A stretch of 44,546 nt of DNA from Acidobacteriota bacterium (GTDB lineage Bacteria > Acidobacteriota > Vicinamibacteria > Vicinamibacterales > UBA8438), in contig WTFV01000083.1 in NCBI GenBank assembly GCA_011523845.1, positions 1 to 44,546 of the forward strand. The letters are read 5' to 3'. This document shows, one piece after another, positions 23,891 to 32,574 of this stretch. The notes under the pieces are model-generated. The model did not search any database, had not been told where the DNA came from, and saw nothing but the letters and a program-made list of their open reading frames with translations. The position numbers and the translations under genes are program-made. The first letter of the stretch is position 1. Each line of letters opens with the position of its first letter.

Positions 23891-25261
23891 CTACTCCGCC
23901 GGCACGAATCCTGAGCGGTCCACCCACTCCCCGAGCCGCATGACCCGGTCGATCTCCAGGGTGTTGCGGATGTCGGCCAGCGGATCGGCGTTCAGCACGA
24001 TCAGGTCGGCGACCTTGCCCGCCTCGAGGGTGCCGAAGTCGGCTTCGCCCACCGGGGGCATCTGCGCGGCGCCGGTGGCCGTCGCGGCGACGATGGCGTC
24101 CATCGGGGTCAGGCCGGCCTCGACGTACATCTCCATCTCGTGGTGCATGCCCCAGCCGAACGGCACGTTCGGGGTGCCGGCGTCGTTGCCCATCGCGACC
24201 GCGACCCCGGCGTCATGCATCGTCTTCACGAAGTCCAGGAGCTGCCGGAACGCGGCCTTGCGGTCTTCGAAGCCCGGGTCGTCGACGACCCCGGCGCGGC
24301 GTTCCGCGTCGTCCCAGCCGGCCAGTGCATCCGGGTTGAACATCTCGAACGCGGCGCGCAGCTCGGGGTCGTCGAGCAGCTCCGGATGCTCGGCGAAGTG
24401 CCAGCGGTTCTGGACGATGGACAGGGTCGGAGTGAAGTAGACGTCGTTGTCGAGGCACATTCGGATGAACTCGGCCGAGGGTTCGGGATCGTCCATCGGG
24501 ACGCCGGCGCCGGGGCCGAAGGTCAGCACGGTGCTGTGCAGGAAATCCCACAGGCCGGCCTCGACGAGTTGGCGGCCGTCGGCCTCGTCGTCGATGTGGG
24601 CGATGGGGATGGCGCCGTTCGCCACCGCCTCGTCGATGATCGCCGCGCGTATCTCCGGCGGGATCTTCAGGCCCGGCTCGGCGACCTCGTTCACCCACAT
24701 CTTGATGAAGTGCACGCCGAGCGCGATCTGATCGCGCACCAGCGCCCGCGCCTCTTCCTCGGTGGCGGGGGCGTTCCGGCCGGCCGCGTTGAAGCCGCCG
24801 GGGTAGGAGAACCCCATCCCCGCCGTGTAGGTCCGGGGGGCGTCGGCGCGGCCGGCGGCCCCGAGCAGGTAGGCGACCCGGTCCGGCGTGTCGCTGCCGG
24901 TGCTCCGCGCGGTGGTTACCCCGTAGTGGAGCTGCGTGCGGAACTGGCGCTCGATTTCCTCCGGCCCCTCCCGGTAGTGCACGTGCAGGTTCACCAGGCC
25001 GGGAATGATCGTCTTGCCGCTCAGGTCGACCGTCTCCGCGCCCTCGGGCACCGGCGTGGCGTCGCGCGCGCCGGCGCTCTCGATCCGGCCGTTGCGAACG
25101 ACGACAACGGAATCGGTGACCGGCGGCCCGCCGGTCGCGTCGATCAACTGCGCCCCGACGAGCGCGAGCGCGCCGGGCGCTTCATCTTCGGGCGCCGCGG
25201 GTTGTCCGCAAGCCGCGAGAATCAGGGCCAGTCCTGTCGCCAACAGGTCAAGTCGCTTCAT
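23891..25261 (-). CDS. Amidohydrolase family lipoprotein
   Basis: The protein has 456 residues. The N-terminus has a lipobox (LILAACGQ, C18), so it is probably membrane-anchored outside the cytoplasm. Metal-dependent amidohydrolase motifs are H93-x-H95 in GLVNLHVHY, VHFIKMWVNE (lysine), PIAHIDDEADG and AMGNDAGTP. The C-terminus carries the composite domain GTLEAGKVADLIVLNADPLA. The substrate may be a cyclic amide, dipeptide or imidazolone-like compound and cannot be read from the sequence. A remnant of a close relative's tail lies at 19436-19516. Confidence 0.9.
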   Translation of the reverse strand: MKRLDLLATGLALILAACGQPAAPEDEAPGALALVGAQLIDATGGPPVTDSVVVVRNGRIESAGARDATPVPEGAETVDLSGKTIIPGLVNLHVHYREGPEEIERQFRTQLHYGVTTARSTGSDTPDRVAYLLGAAGRADAPRTYTAGMGFSYPGGFNAAGRNAPATEEEARALVRDQIALGVHFIKMWVNEVAEPGLKIPPEIRAAIIDEAVANGAIPIAHIDDEADGRQLVEAGLWDFLHSTVLTFGPGAGVPMDDPEPSAEFIRMCLDNDVYFTPTLSIVQNRWHFAEHPELLDDPELRAAFEMFNPDALAGWDDAERRAGVVDDPGFEDRKAAFRQLLDFVKTMHDAGVAVAMGNDAGTPNVPFGWGMHHEMEMYVEAGLTPMDAIVAATATGAAQMPPVGEADFGTLEAGKVADLIVLNADPLADIRNTLEIDRVMRLGEWVDRSGFVPAE

Positions 25262-25422
25262 GAGAACCTCTCATCGCTCGCGGCCCGGATGCGGCCACTG
25301 GCGTGATTCTAGTATGCCGGACTGTCTGCGCCATCCGGCTCGCGGGATGCCGTGCGCTCGGATTGCCGTTCAGTGCCGTCGACGACGCCAGCGCTGCGTG
25401 GCGGGCGAAGCTTTTTTGCCAG

Positions 25423-25466
25423 CTTTACGATATTGACAGCTTGTGCCAATACGCCCTATCGTAAAG
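25423..25466 (+). promoter_or_regulatory. Promoter and 10-bp inverted-repeat operator of the Xre-RES module
   Basis: A perfect inverted repeat CTTTACGATA (25423-25432) / TATCGTAAAG (25457-25466) frames a promoter: -35 TTGACA at 25433-25438 and, 18 bases on, -10 TATCGT at 25457-25462. The right arm covers the -10 and the left arm abuts the -35, about three helical turns apart. This is what is expected for autorepression by the Xre antitoxin. It also rules out the GTG at 25443 as the gene start. Confidence 0.7.
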
Positions 25467-25481
25467 GGCGGCAGATTAATC

Positions 25482-26075
25482 GTGGGACCCTCAACCACAA
25501 CGAGTCCCGAGACACAAGACGAGCGGACGCTCGATGAGGCGGCACTGCTGGCGCGCATCACGCGCTATTTCGACGGCGCCATCCGTGGCCTGCGCAAGCG
25601 GGATCGGCTGGTGATCCTTCGTGCGGCGGACGATTTCTGGACCGTGATGCAAACGCTGTCGCTCGCCCCGGTCGCGGAGTCCGCGGAACACAAGGTGCGG
25701 TTGCGTGGTGCCCTGGCGAAGCGCAAGCTGCTGCAGATGGACGGCGGCGTGCTCTCGCCGTCGAGTGCGGCGGCTTTGCTCGGGGTCAGCCGGCAGGCCG
25801 TCGGCCAGCGCCGCGCGGCCGGCAGGCTGCTCGGCGTCGAGGGGCCGCGCGGGTATCTCTACCCGGCATGGCAGTTCACGGACCAGGGCATGCTGCCCGG
25901 TTTCGAGGACACGCTGCGGGCGCTCCGCGGTGAGGACGCCTGGTCGATTCTCACCTTCTTCCTCGAACCCGATGCGGCCGCCGGGAACCAGCGGCCGCTC
26001 GACCTGCTGCGCACGGGCCGGCTGGACGCGGTGGCGCGAGCGGCGGAGCTGTACGGTGAGCAGGCGGCCGTCTGA
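25482..26075 (+). CDS. Xre/MbcA/ParS-type antitoxin of a RES toxin
   Basis: This protein of 197 residues starts from GTG 25482, chosen because the upstream GTG 25443 lies between the -35 and -10. A helical N-terminal region (LVILRAADDFWTVMQTL) precedes the DNA-binding part SPSSAAALLGVSRQAVGQRR. The C-terminal toxin-binding domain has WSILTFFLEPDAA and RPLDLLRTGRLDAVARAAEL. Such antitoxins bind RES toxins and repress their own promoter, and a matching operator lies immediately upstream. The RES gene follows after 5 bases. Confidence 0.88.
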   Translation: MGPSTTTSPETQDERTLDEAALLARITRYFDGAIRGLRKRDRLVILRAADDFWTVMQTLSLAPVAESAEHKVRLRGALAKRKLLQMDGGVLSPSSAAALLGVSRQAVGQRRAAGRLLGVEGPRGYLYPAWQFTDQGMLPGFEDTLRALRGEDAWSILTFFLEPDAAAGNQRPLDLLRTGRLDAVARAAELYGEQAAV

Positions 26076-26080
26076 TCGCC

Positions 26081-26677
26081 ATGACCGCGCCCGGCGATCA
26101 TCCGTTGCCGCCCGCGGGCGGTATAACCGGTTCGCTCGCGCTGACGCGGATTCCGAAGAATCGGACCTGGTTTCGTCTGTACAGGCATCCGTACGCTCCT
26201 CTTCACTTCGGGACCACGCGACGGGCGCGTTTCGACGCGGCGCGGGGCGAGTTCGGCGTGCTGTACGTGGCTCGACAGATTGCCGGCGCATTCGTCGAGA
26301 CGCTGGCCAGAGGCGGGGTCCGCACGATTTCCCAGGAGCGCCTGCAACGCTACCGCATTGCCGAGATTGCCGCGTCGCGGGTCGTCTCCCTGGTGGACCT
26401 GACCGGTACGGGCCTGGTGCGGATGGGCGTCGACGGCCGTCTGACAACTGGCGCGTACCAGATCGCCCAGCGCTGGTCGAGCGCCTTCTTCGCACACCGC
26501 GACCGACCGGATGGAATCCTCTACGGGTCACGGCACGATCCCGGCCAGCAACTTGCCGCCTTGTTCGACCGCACGGCGCCCTGCCTCACGGCCACGTTGC
26601 ACGGTCCGCTGCGCGACCACCTCGGCCATGACGCGTTCTTCCGTCTGCTGGACGACTACGACATCGGATTGCTGTGA
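26081..26677 (+). CDS. RES-domain NAD+-degrading toxin
   Basis: This 198-residue protein begins with the family pattern TWFRLYRHPYAPLHFG, followed by GEFGVLYVARQIAGAFVETL, which carries the R-x-Y-E-like active-site elements of the RES fold. A late block DGILYGSRHDPGQQLAALF follows. RES toxins consume NAD+ and arrest growth when freed from the Xre partner. Length and motif order are normal, and no damage is seen, in contrast to other toxins in this window. The next 220 bases hold only a small remnant and a terminator-like hairpin. Confidence 0.88.
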   Translation: MTAPGDHPLPPAGGITGSLALTRIPKNRTWFRLYRHPYAPLHFGTTRRARFDAARGEFGVLYVARQIAGAFVETLARGGVRTISQERLQRYRIAEIAASRVVSLVDLTGTGLVRMGVDGRLTTGAYQIAQRWSSAFFAHRDRPDGILYGSRHDPGQQLAALFDRTAPCLTATLHGPLRDHLGHDAFFRLLDDYDIGLL

Positions 26678-26704
26678 GGACGCCCAGCGTCAGGTAGTCC
26701 CGCA

Positions 26705-26780
26705 CTACTTCGTGAGCTTCTCGTAGAGTGCTGCGAACCGGGCGTGGCTGCGCTGATAGGCGGCCGTCACATGCGGGCGG
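26705..26780 (-). pseudogene. Possible C-terminal remnant of an FGGY-type sugar kinase
   Basis: The minus strand reads PHVTAAYQRSHARFAALYEK and then LTK and a stop, which resembles the last helix of FGGY carbohydrate kinases (A-Y-x4-Y-x2-L-Y). No further homology is visible upstream. The match is short, so this is a weak call. Confidence 0.3.
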
Positions 26781-26837
26781 GCTCCTGCCCTGCCTGTCAT
26801 CACCGGTTGCTCGGAGTCGGATGCGGCGGCAAGCGCC

Positions 26838-26867
26838 CCGAAACGCCTCGCCGACGAGGCGTTTCGG
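26838..26867. terminator. 13-bp stem hairpin between convergent genes
   Basis: Perfect arms CCGAAACGCCTCG (26838-26850) and CGAGGCGTTTCGG (26855-26867) are closed by a 4-base loop. It lies between the converging RES toxin gene and the HAD gene and could stop transcripts from both sides. There is no T-run, so the mechanism is uncertain. Confidence 0.55.
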
Positions 26868-26897
26868 CCCATCCCCCCCGCTCCATGACCTTGCGCC

Positions 26898-27578
26898 TCA
26901 GCACTTCGCTTCGCTGCGTTCTGCGGCGCAAGCTCCTAGCCAGCCGCCCACGGCCTGGACGGTGACCCCGCGCAGCGAGCCGATCACCCGGTCGGCATGG
27001 TCGAACGGCCAGCCGCGGGTGACTCCGTTCGGGACGGCGACCGTGTGGATTCCGGCTGCCTTGGCCGCCTGCACGCCGTTCGGGGAGTCTTCGAAGGCTA
27101 CCGCCTCCGACGCACTGACCCGCAGCCCGTCGAGCGCGGCCAGATAAACGTCCGGTGCGGGCTTGGTCTGCCGCACGTCGTCGCGGCAGCGGACAGCGTG
27201 GAACGCCTGCAGCACGCCAATGCGTTCCAGGTGACCCTCGACCCAGCGCCTCGACGAAGAAGAGGCCACCGCCAGCCGCAACCCCGCCGTGACGGCGTCG
27301 GCGACCAGCTCCGCGACGCCGGGACGTGCCCCGAGCTGCGCGACCTCGGCCCGGTGGCGAGCGTTCATCTCCTCGCGCAACGTCGTGAGGTCGATGCCCG
27401 GGCCGACGAGCCGTTGCAGATGGTCATAGGGATCGACGGTGGAGCCCACGCACAGCCGCCACTGTTCGGACGGAAGGTCGTGGCCGTGACGGCGATACGC
27501 CTCCCGCACCGCCGACAGAGAGGAGGACTCGGTGTCGACGATCAGCCCGTCGAAGTCGAAGATCAGCGCGCGCAGCAT
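26898..27578 (-). CDS. HAD-superfamily phosphatase, beta-phosphoglucomutase-like
   Basis: This 226-residue enzyme has HAD motif I IFDFDGLIVD (D8 nucleophile, D10), motif II LAVASSSSRRWVEGHL, motif III K in DVRQTKPAPDVYLAALDGL, and motif IV VAFEDSPNGVQAAKAAG. The helical cap after motif I fits the phosphoglucomutase/sugar-phosphatase subgroup. It probably dephosphorylates or isomerises a sugar phosphate. It stands alone, with no operon partner. The C-terminal end (ERSEAKC) is unusually polar and may be a read-on extension. Confidence 0.88.
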   Translation of the reverse strand: MLRALIFDFDGLIVDTESSSLSAVREAYRRHGHDLPSEQWRLCVGSTVDPYDHLQRLVGPGIDLTTLREEMNARHRAEVAQLGARPGVAELVADAVTAGLRLAVASSSSRRWVEGHLERIGVLQAFHAVRCRDDVRQTKPAPDVYLAALDGLRVSASEAVAFEDSPNGVQAAKAAGIHTVAVPNGVTRGWPFDHADRVIGSLRGVTVQAVGGWLGACAAERSEAKC

Positions 27579-27719
27579 TCTCCAGGGCTCCTGACGTCGT
27601 GAACCGTATCAGACGTACGCGTCATGGCGTTCCTGTACACTGGCCCATCACCACGTTCATGCTGTGCATGCACGTGCCGACTCGACGATTCTCTTCGACC
27701 GTAGCGCGAGGAAGGAAAT

Positions 27720-27920
27720 ATGAGGCTACATGTCGACAAGGAAGCCGACGCTCTGTACCTGCGCCTCGACGATTCCGAGATCGTCGACTCGGAGGAGGTC
27801 TCGCCGGGCGTCGTGCTCGACTACAACGAGTCGAACGAAGTGGTGGGAGTGGAAATGCTCCATCTCTCGAGGCGTTCCTCCAGACTGAACCTCTCGGCAC
27901 TGCAATTCGAAACGGTCTGA
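27720..27920 (+). CDS. DUF2283 protein
   Basis: This 66-residue protein has the DUF2283 pattern: MRLHVDKEADALYLRLDD, then SPGVVLDYNESNEVVGVEML. DUF2283 proteins usually follow a DUF4258 gene and behave like antitoxins. Here there is no DUF4258 gene upstream, unlike the pair at 32369-32850, so this copy is solitary. ATG 27720 has GAGGAAGGA upstream, which supports translation. Confidence 0.85.
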   Translation: MRLHVDKEADALYLRLDDSEIVDSEEVSPGVVLDYNESNEVVGVEMLHLSRRSSRLNLSALQFETV

Positions 27921-28104
27921 CCCGGTCGGCGTGGGTGGCCTGAATCTGGCCACCCGCGTCCCTCGCCAGGGTCCGCAGCGAGCATCGCAGGTCCATCCCG
28001 ACACGTCCGACCATCGCCGCAACGGGGGCCAGCGCGGTATCCTCTCTGATCGGTTGCGATTCATGATGGTCGGCGGCGTCCATCCGCCGGGTGGAGGAGT
28101 CGAG

Positions 28105-29166
28105 ATGCGGTACCTGTCCGTCACGGTCGCCTGTTTCGTCGTCGCGGCATGCCTGGTCGCATTGCCCGCCGCTGCCCAGATCGAGGAGCCGGCGCCGGCG
28201 CCCCGCACGGCCTGGGGCCAGCCGGACCTGGGGGGCGTCTGGGAGTACAAGACCCGCACGCCGCTGGAACGTCCTGAGCAGTACGCCGGCCGAGAGTACC
28301 TGACCGAGGAGGAAGCGGCGGAGATCGAGCAGCGGGAGCGCGCCCGGATCCAGGCGATGGAGGAGCGGCCGGCGCAGCGCACGATCGCCATTCCGACCGC
28401 CGGCGACCGTCCCGGACGGTGGCTCGACTCGCCGGATCACCCCAGCCTGCAGGGGCAGACCGGGTCGTACAACATCTTCTGGTTCGACTGGGGGACGACC
28501 GCCGTCAGCACCCGGCGCACGTCGCTCATCGTCGATCCGCCGGACGGCCGGCTGCCCGCGCTGACCGAGGCGGGGCGGGAACGGGCGCGGACCATGGGCT
28601 CCCGCTCTTCGTTCAGCGACACCGTCGACACGGCCGAGTCGTACCTCGACTTCAGCAACTCCGACCGCTGCCTGATGAGCGGCAACGCGGGGCCGCCGAT
28701 GCTGCCGGGCGTCTACAACAACAACATGCAGTTGTTCCAGACGCCGGACCACGTCGCCATCATGAACGAGATGATGCACACCGTGCGCGTCATTCCGCTC
28801 GATGGCCGGCCCGCGCCGGCCGACGGCATCCGGCAGTACGTCGGCGAGGGAAGGGGCTACTGGGACGGCGACACGCTGGTGGTCGAGACGGTGAACTTCA
28901 ACGACGACCGGACACACACCACGTGGCGCAACACCAGCCGCAACCGGACGCTGGTGGAGCGCTTCACGCGGGTGGACGCCGACACGCTGCTCTACGAGTT
29001 CACGGTGACCGATCCGGATACGTGGGAGCGCCCCTGGTCGGCCGAGCTGCCGATGCAGCGCAGCGAGCTGCCGATCTACGAGTTCGCCTGCCACGAGGGC
29101 AACTACGGCCTCGAGAACATCCTGGCCGGGAACCGCCGGGCGGAGGCCGGGGCGGCGGGGCGGTAG
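28105..29166 (+). CDS. Secreted protein of an unnamed acidobacterial family, paralogue 1
   Basis: This 353-residue protein starts at ATG 28105 (GGAGGAG upstream) and has a signal peptide (LSVTVACFVVAACLVALPAA). Family blocks are RTAWGQPDLGGVW, RTSLIVDPPDGRLPALT, GVYNNNMQLFQTPDHVAIM, GYWDGDTLVVETVNFNDD and YEFACHEGNYGLENILAG. The same blocks appear in the proteins at 32879-33937 and 34130-35131. Many aromatic and acidic residues suggest a beta-rich substrate-binding protein. No domain I can name fits, and the role is unknown. Confidence 0.85.
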   Translation: MRYLSVTVACFVVAACLVALPAAAQIEEPAPAPRTAWGQPDLGGVWEYKTRTPLERPEQYAGREYLTEEEAAEIEQRERARIQAMEERPAQRTIAIPTAGDRPGRWLDSPDHPSLQGQTGSYNIFWFDWGTTAVSTRRTSLIVDPPDGRLPALTEAGRERARTMGSRSSFSDTVDTAESYLDFSNSDRCLMSGNAGPPMLPGVYNNNMQLFQTPDHVAIMNEMMHTVRVIPLDGRPAPADGIRQYVGEGRGYWDGDTLVVETVNFNDDRTHTTWRNTSRNRTLVERFTRVDADTLLYEFTVTDPDTWERPWSAELPMQRSELPIYEFACHEGNYGLENILAGNRRAEAGAAGR

Positions 29167-29202
29167 GCCGCGAGAAGCAGCGCGGCTGCCGTTCGTCCGG
29201 AA

Positions 29203-29622
29203 TCATCCGGCTCGGTACGGCGGACGCCAAATCCGCAGCGGAGTGTGACGCGCGGCGTGCAGGAAGTCTCCATCCGTGGTGAGCAGCTCCAGGTCGTGAT
29301 GGAGGCAGAGTCGCGCGAGCAGGGCATCGATGGTCCCGAGCTGGACCCCATGGCGCCGGCAGGTATTGCGGATATCGGCCGCCGCAACATGATCGTCACG
29401 GTCCGGCACGATCATCGGCAACGACGCGAACCGCTCGAGGATCGCATCGCGGGCCGTGGGCCCCCGGAAGCCCTGGAGCAATTCCTGAAGGACGATCCCG
29501 GTCGTGTACACGGCCTCCCGGGATGCGAGCGCTACCCGCAGACGGATCGGCTCGGGAGCATCGCCGGGCGAGTCTCTCCGGAACGCGAGAGACCAGACGC
29601 TGGTATCGACGAACAGACTCAT
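29203..29622 (-). CDS. vapC: VapC-type PIN-domain toxin
   Basis: This 139-residue PIN ribonuclease has acidic residues in FVDTSVWSLAFRRDS, VLQELLQGF, GTIDALLARL and LLTTDGDFLHAA, the full PIN quartet. Its ATG overlaps the stop of vapB (ATGA at 29619-29622). VapC toxins cut tRNA or rRNA and are held by VapB. The module looks intact. Confidence 0.9.
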   Translation of the reverse strand: MSLFVDTSVWSLAFRRDSPGDAPEPIRLRVALASREAVYTTGIVLQELLQGFRGPTARDAILERFASLPMIVPDRDDHVAAADIRNTCRRHGVQLGTIDALLARLCLHHDLELLTTDGDFLHAARHTPLRIWRPPYRAG

Positions 29623-29819
29623 CCGCGTGAGCGCTCAGCCTTGTAGTCGAACGTCGGATCCCAGTCGAGCGAGTCGAACAGCTCCAGCAACCGGCGTTGT
29701 TCCCGCCGCGCGATGAACTCTTGCAGCGCCAGGGTCACGGCCGCCGTCTTGGTTCGCTTTCCGCTGAGCTCCAGGGCGCGCTCCAACAGGTCCGGGCTGA
29801 TCGCCAGATTCGTAGCCAT
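29619..29819 (-). CDS. vapB: VapB-type antitoxin (DUF2191)
   Basis: This 66-residue protein begins MATNLAISPDLLERALELSG, then KRTKTAAVTLALQEFI, and ends with LFDSLDWDPTFDYKAERSRG. It is the VapB family with a C-terminal toxin-wrapping tail. ATG 29819 gives the conserved start; upstream in-frame sequence is non-coding in character. It is the first gene of the vapBC unit, with repeated GCACA half-sites directly upstream. Confidence 0.88.
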   Translation of the reverse strand: MATNLAISPDLLERALELSGKRTKTAAVTLALQEFIARREQRRLLELFDSLDWDPTFDYKAERSRG

Positions 29820-29850
29820 GTGCAGAGTATCGCACAATGTGCCGCACAAT
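29818..29850 (-). promoter_or_regulatory. vapB: Candidate VapBC operator
   Basis: Around the vapB start are three GCACA half-sites: ATGTGC (29818-29823, inverted), the palindrome GCACAATGTGC (29832-29842) and CGCACAAT (29843-29850). VapBC complexes bind such arrays next to their own start. The site is judged by eye only. Confidence 0.4.
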
Positions 29851-29974
29851 ATCCGCGGCCACGAGCGAATCGCCGGCCGGCGCCGACCCGGTCGATCTCG
29901 CGTGGGCAGGCATGCTACCCTCCGCCGGCGAACTTGCCGCCCTCCTCCCCCAGAGACTGAATCGGGAGCCATCG

Positions 29975-31180
29975 ATGTCCATCGTCGCGCGGCATATGAG
30001 CCGCATCAAGGCCTCGCCGGCCGCCGTCATCTCCGCGCGGGCCATGGAGATGGCGCGGGCCGGCCGCGACGTCATCGCCCTGTCGGCGGGAGAGCCGGAC
30101 TTCGATACGCCGGACCACGTCAAGCGCGCGGCGGTGCGCGCCATCGGGGAGGGGAAGACGAAGTACCCGCCGCTTACGGGCATCCCCGAGCTCCGGGAGG
30201 CGATCTGCCGCAAGCTCGAGCGGGAGAACGGCCTGCGCTACGCCCCCGACCAGGTGCTCGTCTGCAACGGCGGCAAGCAGGTCATCTACAACGCGCTGAC
30301 CGCTTCGCTCGACCCCGGGCAGGAGGTCGTCATCCCCGCGCCGTTCTGGGTGAGCTACCCGGACATGGTGCTGCTGGCGGGCGCGGATCCGGTGGTGGTT
30401 CCCACCGATCCTGAGAACGGGTTCCGACTGCAGCCGGCGCAACTCGAGGCAGCGATCACCGCGAAGACCAGGTGGCTGATTCTGAACAACCCCTGCAACC
30501 CATCCGGGGCGGTCTATTCGGCGCGGGACATCGAGGGGATCGCCGCCGTGCTGCGGCGCCATCCGCACGTGTGGGTGCTCGCGGACGACATCTACGAGCA
30601 CATCATCTACAACGGGGAACCTTTTTCGACGATGGCACAGGTTGCGCCCGATCTGCACGAGCGCACCCTGACCATGAACGGGCTCTCGAAGGCCTACTGC
30701 ATGACCGGCTGGCGCATCGGCTACGGGGCGGGGCCGAAGGAGCTGATCGCCGCGATGGCGAAGATCCAGTCGCAGACCACCAGCGGCGCCTCGAGCATCA
30801 GCCAGTGGGCCGGGGTGGAGGCGCTGGATGGCGACCAGAGCTTCATCGAGGACAACGTGGCGGCGTTCCGGGAGCGGCGCGACCTGGGCGTCTCGCTGCT
30901 CAACCGGGCGGCCGGGCTGTCCTGCCGGTCGCCGAACGGCGCGTTCTATCTCTACGTCGATTGCCGGGAGACCGTCGGCAAGCGTACGCCGGGGGGTGAC
31001 ACCATCGGGACGGACGCCGACTTCGCGAGGTATCTTCTCGACAGCGAGGAGGTCGCGGTGGTGCACGGCGAGGCGTTCGGCCTGTCGCCGTACTTCCGCG
31101 TCTCCTACGCGCTGGCGACGGAGCGGCTCCGGGTAGCCTGCATGCGGATTCAGCGCGCGTGCGCGGCGCTCTCCGGCTGA
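29975..31180 (+). CDS. Class I aminotransferase, aspartate aminotransferase-like
   Basis: This 401-residue PLP enzyme has IALSAGEPDFDTPDHVK, the cofactor-binding CNGGKQVIYNAL, LNNPCNPSGAVYSARD, WVLADDIYEHIIYNGE, and the Schiff-base lysine K239 in NGLSKAYCMTGWRIGY. The C-terminal arginine region is PYFRVSYALATERLR. This is subgroup I-alpha/gamma of aspartate or prephenate aminotransferases. ATG 29975 has GGGAG upstream, giving the normal N-terminus. It transfers the amino group between aspartate or aromatic-type acids and 2-oxoglutarate. It reads away from vapBC. Confidence 0.92.
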   Translation: MSIVARHMSRIKASPAAVISARAMEMARAGRDVIALSAGEPDFDTPDHVKRAAVRAIGEGKTKYPPLTGIPELREAICRKLERENGLRYAPDQVLVCNGGKQVIYNALTASLDPGQEVVIPAPFWVSYPDMVLLAGADPVVVPTDPENGFRLQPAQLEAAITAKTRWLILNNPCNPSGAVYSARDIEGIAAVLRRHPHVWVLADDIYEHIIYNGEPFSTMAQVAPDLHERTLTMNGLSKAYCMTGWRIGYGAGPKELIAAMAKIQSQTTSGASSISQWAGVEALDGDQSFIEDNVAAFRERRDLGVSLLNRAAGLSCRSPNGAFYLYVDCRETVGKRTPGGDTIGTDADFARYLLDSEEVAVVHGEAFGLSPYFRVSYALATERLRVACMRIQRACAALSG

Positions 31181-31299
31181 CGAGCCGGCGCCGCCCGGCG
31201 GCCGGGAAGTTCGGCAGGCGGTTGATCTCGGACGGCGAGCACCTCCGGCTGGCCAGCCGGTGCCGTCCGCGACGGCCGGGAGAGAGCAGGGAGGAGCTC

Positions 31300-32229
31300 A
31301 TGGAGGGCCGGATGCAGCGTTCCGTCACCGGCGGCGGGTTGGTCCTGTTCGCGGCGGTCGCGCTGGGGCTGTCGGAGCCCGCGGCGGCCGAGGCGCAGGC
31401 CCTCGGGCGGTTGTACATCGAGGCGCTGGACGCCGAGGGGCGGGTGGTTCCCGGCCTGACCACGCGTGACTTCATCGTGCTGGAGGACGACGCGCGGGCC
31501 GACATCGTGTCGGCCGAGCAGGTCGGGCCGATGAAGGTGGCGCTGCTGATCGACAACGGCGACCGGATGTCGGAACTGGCCGCGTTCTACCCGCTGCGGG
31601 ACGCGACCGAGGCGTTTCTCGACACGCTCGGGCCGGAGCACGAGGTCGCCCTGTTCACCATCGCGCGGAACCTGCAGCGCCGGGTCGACTTCACGCGGGA
31701 CCGCGAGGCGTTGCAGGCGTCGGTCGACGACATCGTCCTCGATTCGGGCGCGGGTACCGTGCTGCTCGACGGCATCAGGCAGACCTGGGAGCGCTACTAC
31801 GAGGGCGACGAGACACTCCCGGTGATGGTGCTCATCCTCACCAACGGCCGCGAGACCAGCAGGAACTACAACGACACGACCTACAGGGCCCTCGTCGAGA
31901 CGCTCATCGCGCGAGGCGTCATGGTGAACGTCCTGCAACTGTCGGCCAGCGGCGGCAGCATTCGCGGCGGCAACGTCAGCACGATGCCGGGGTACGCCCG
32001 CAACATCGCCTCGAACACGGGCGGGGTGTACGAAACCATCACCACCGCCACCGGCATGCCGGAGTGGTTGCGGCGGTACGCCGAGCGCTTGAACGCCCAC
32101 TACGCCGAGGTGTCGAAGCGCTACCGCGTGCTGTACGAGCCGCCGGCGCCGCGCGGCGCGCAGATTTCGGCGGGGGCGCGCCCGGGCGTCAACATCCGCC
32201 TCTTCGTCGACCTCCGCATGGACCAGTGA
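31300..32229 (+). CDS. Secreted VWFA-related protein
   Basis: This protein of about 309 residues has a signal peptide and the VWFA-related acidobacterial layout: RLYIEALDAEGRVVPGLTT, a MIDAS-like VALLIDNGDRMSELAAFYP, HEVALFTIARNLQRRVDFT and VMVLILTNGRETSRN. The usual MIDAS D-x-S-x-S is altered to D-N-G-D-R, so metal binding may be reduced. ATG 31300 has GGGAGGAG upstream. Probably an extracytoplasmic adhesion or assembly protein; the partner is unknown. Confidence 0.82.
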   Translation: MEGRMQRSVTGGGLVLFAAVALGLSEPAAAEAQALGRLYIEALDAEGRVVPGLTTRDFIVLEDDARADIVSAEQVGPMKVALLIDNGDRMSELAAFYPLRDATEAFLDTLGPEHEVALFTIARNLQRRVDFTRDREALQASVDDIVLDSGAGTVLLDGIRQTWERYYEGDETLPVMVLILTNGRETSRNYNDTTYRALVETLIARGVMVNVLQLSASGGSIRGGNVSTMPGYARNIASNTGGVYETITTATGMPEWLRRYAERLNAHYAEVSKRYRVLYEPPAPRGAQISAGARPGVNIRLFVDLRMDQ

Positions 32230-32368
32230 CCGGGGCATCCTACCGCCCCGCGCCTCGCTTCCCGAGCGCGCGAGCCGGACGAGGACAGGTAGGCGCCCCG
32301 TGCTCCGCAAGATGCGCAACAGATCCTGCCGGCAATCGGAAGCAGACGGCGGAGGCGGCGGGACGTGC

Positions 32369-32569
32369 CTATTCCGCCATCTGGTACTCGACCTTGCGTG
32401 TGTCGCTCACCCGCATCGACGCGTCCAGGACTTCGAGTGAGACCAAGTTGCCCTCGGTGTCGTAGTCGAGGATGACGCCCGGCTTGTCTTCGTCGCTCTC
32501 GGCGACGGCGCGGTCGTCACGGAGGATGATCCTCAGGATGTCCGTCATCGGGTCGTAGGCGACCTTCAT
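32369..32569 (-). CDS. DUF2283 antitoxin-like protein
   Basis: This 66-residue protein has the DUF2283 signature YDPMTDILRIILRDD and GVILDYDTEGNLVSLEVLDA. It follows a DUF4258 gene after 5 bases, the standard pairing, and probably neutralises it. A second DUF2283 gene at 27720-27920 shares the pattern (GVVLDYNESNEVVGVEML). Confidence 0.87.
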   Translation of the reverse strand: MKVAYDPMTDILRIILRDDRAVAESDEDKPGVILDYDTEGNLVSLEVLDASMRVSDTRKVEYQMAE

Positions 32570-32574
32570 CGGTT

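Noticed and set aside
26705..26780. Calling a confident xylulokinase pseudogene
   Set aside because: Only about 23 codons resemble the FGGY end, so it is listed with low confidence only.
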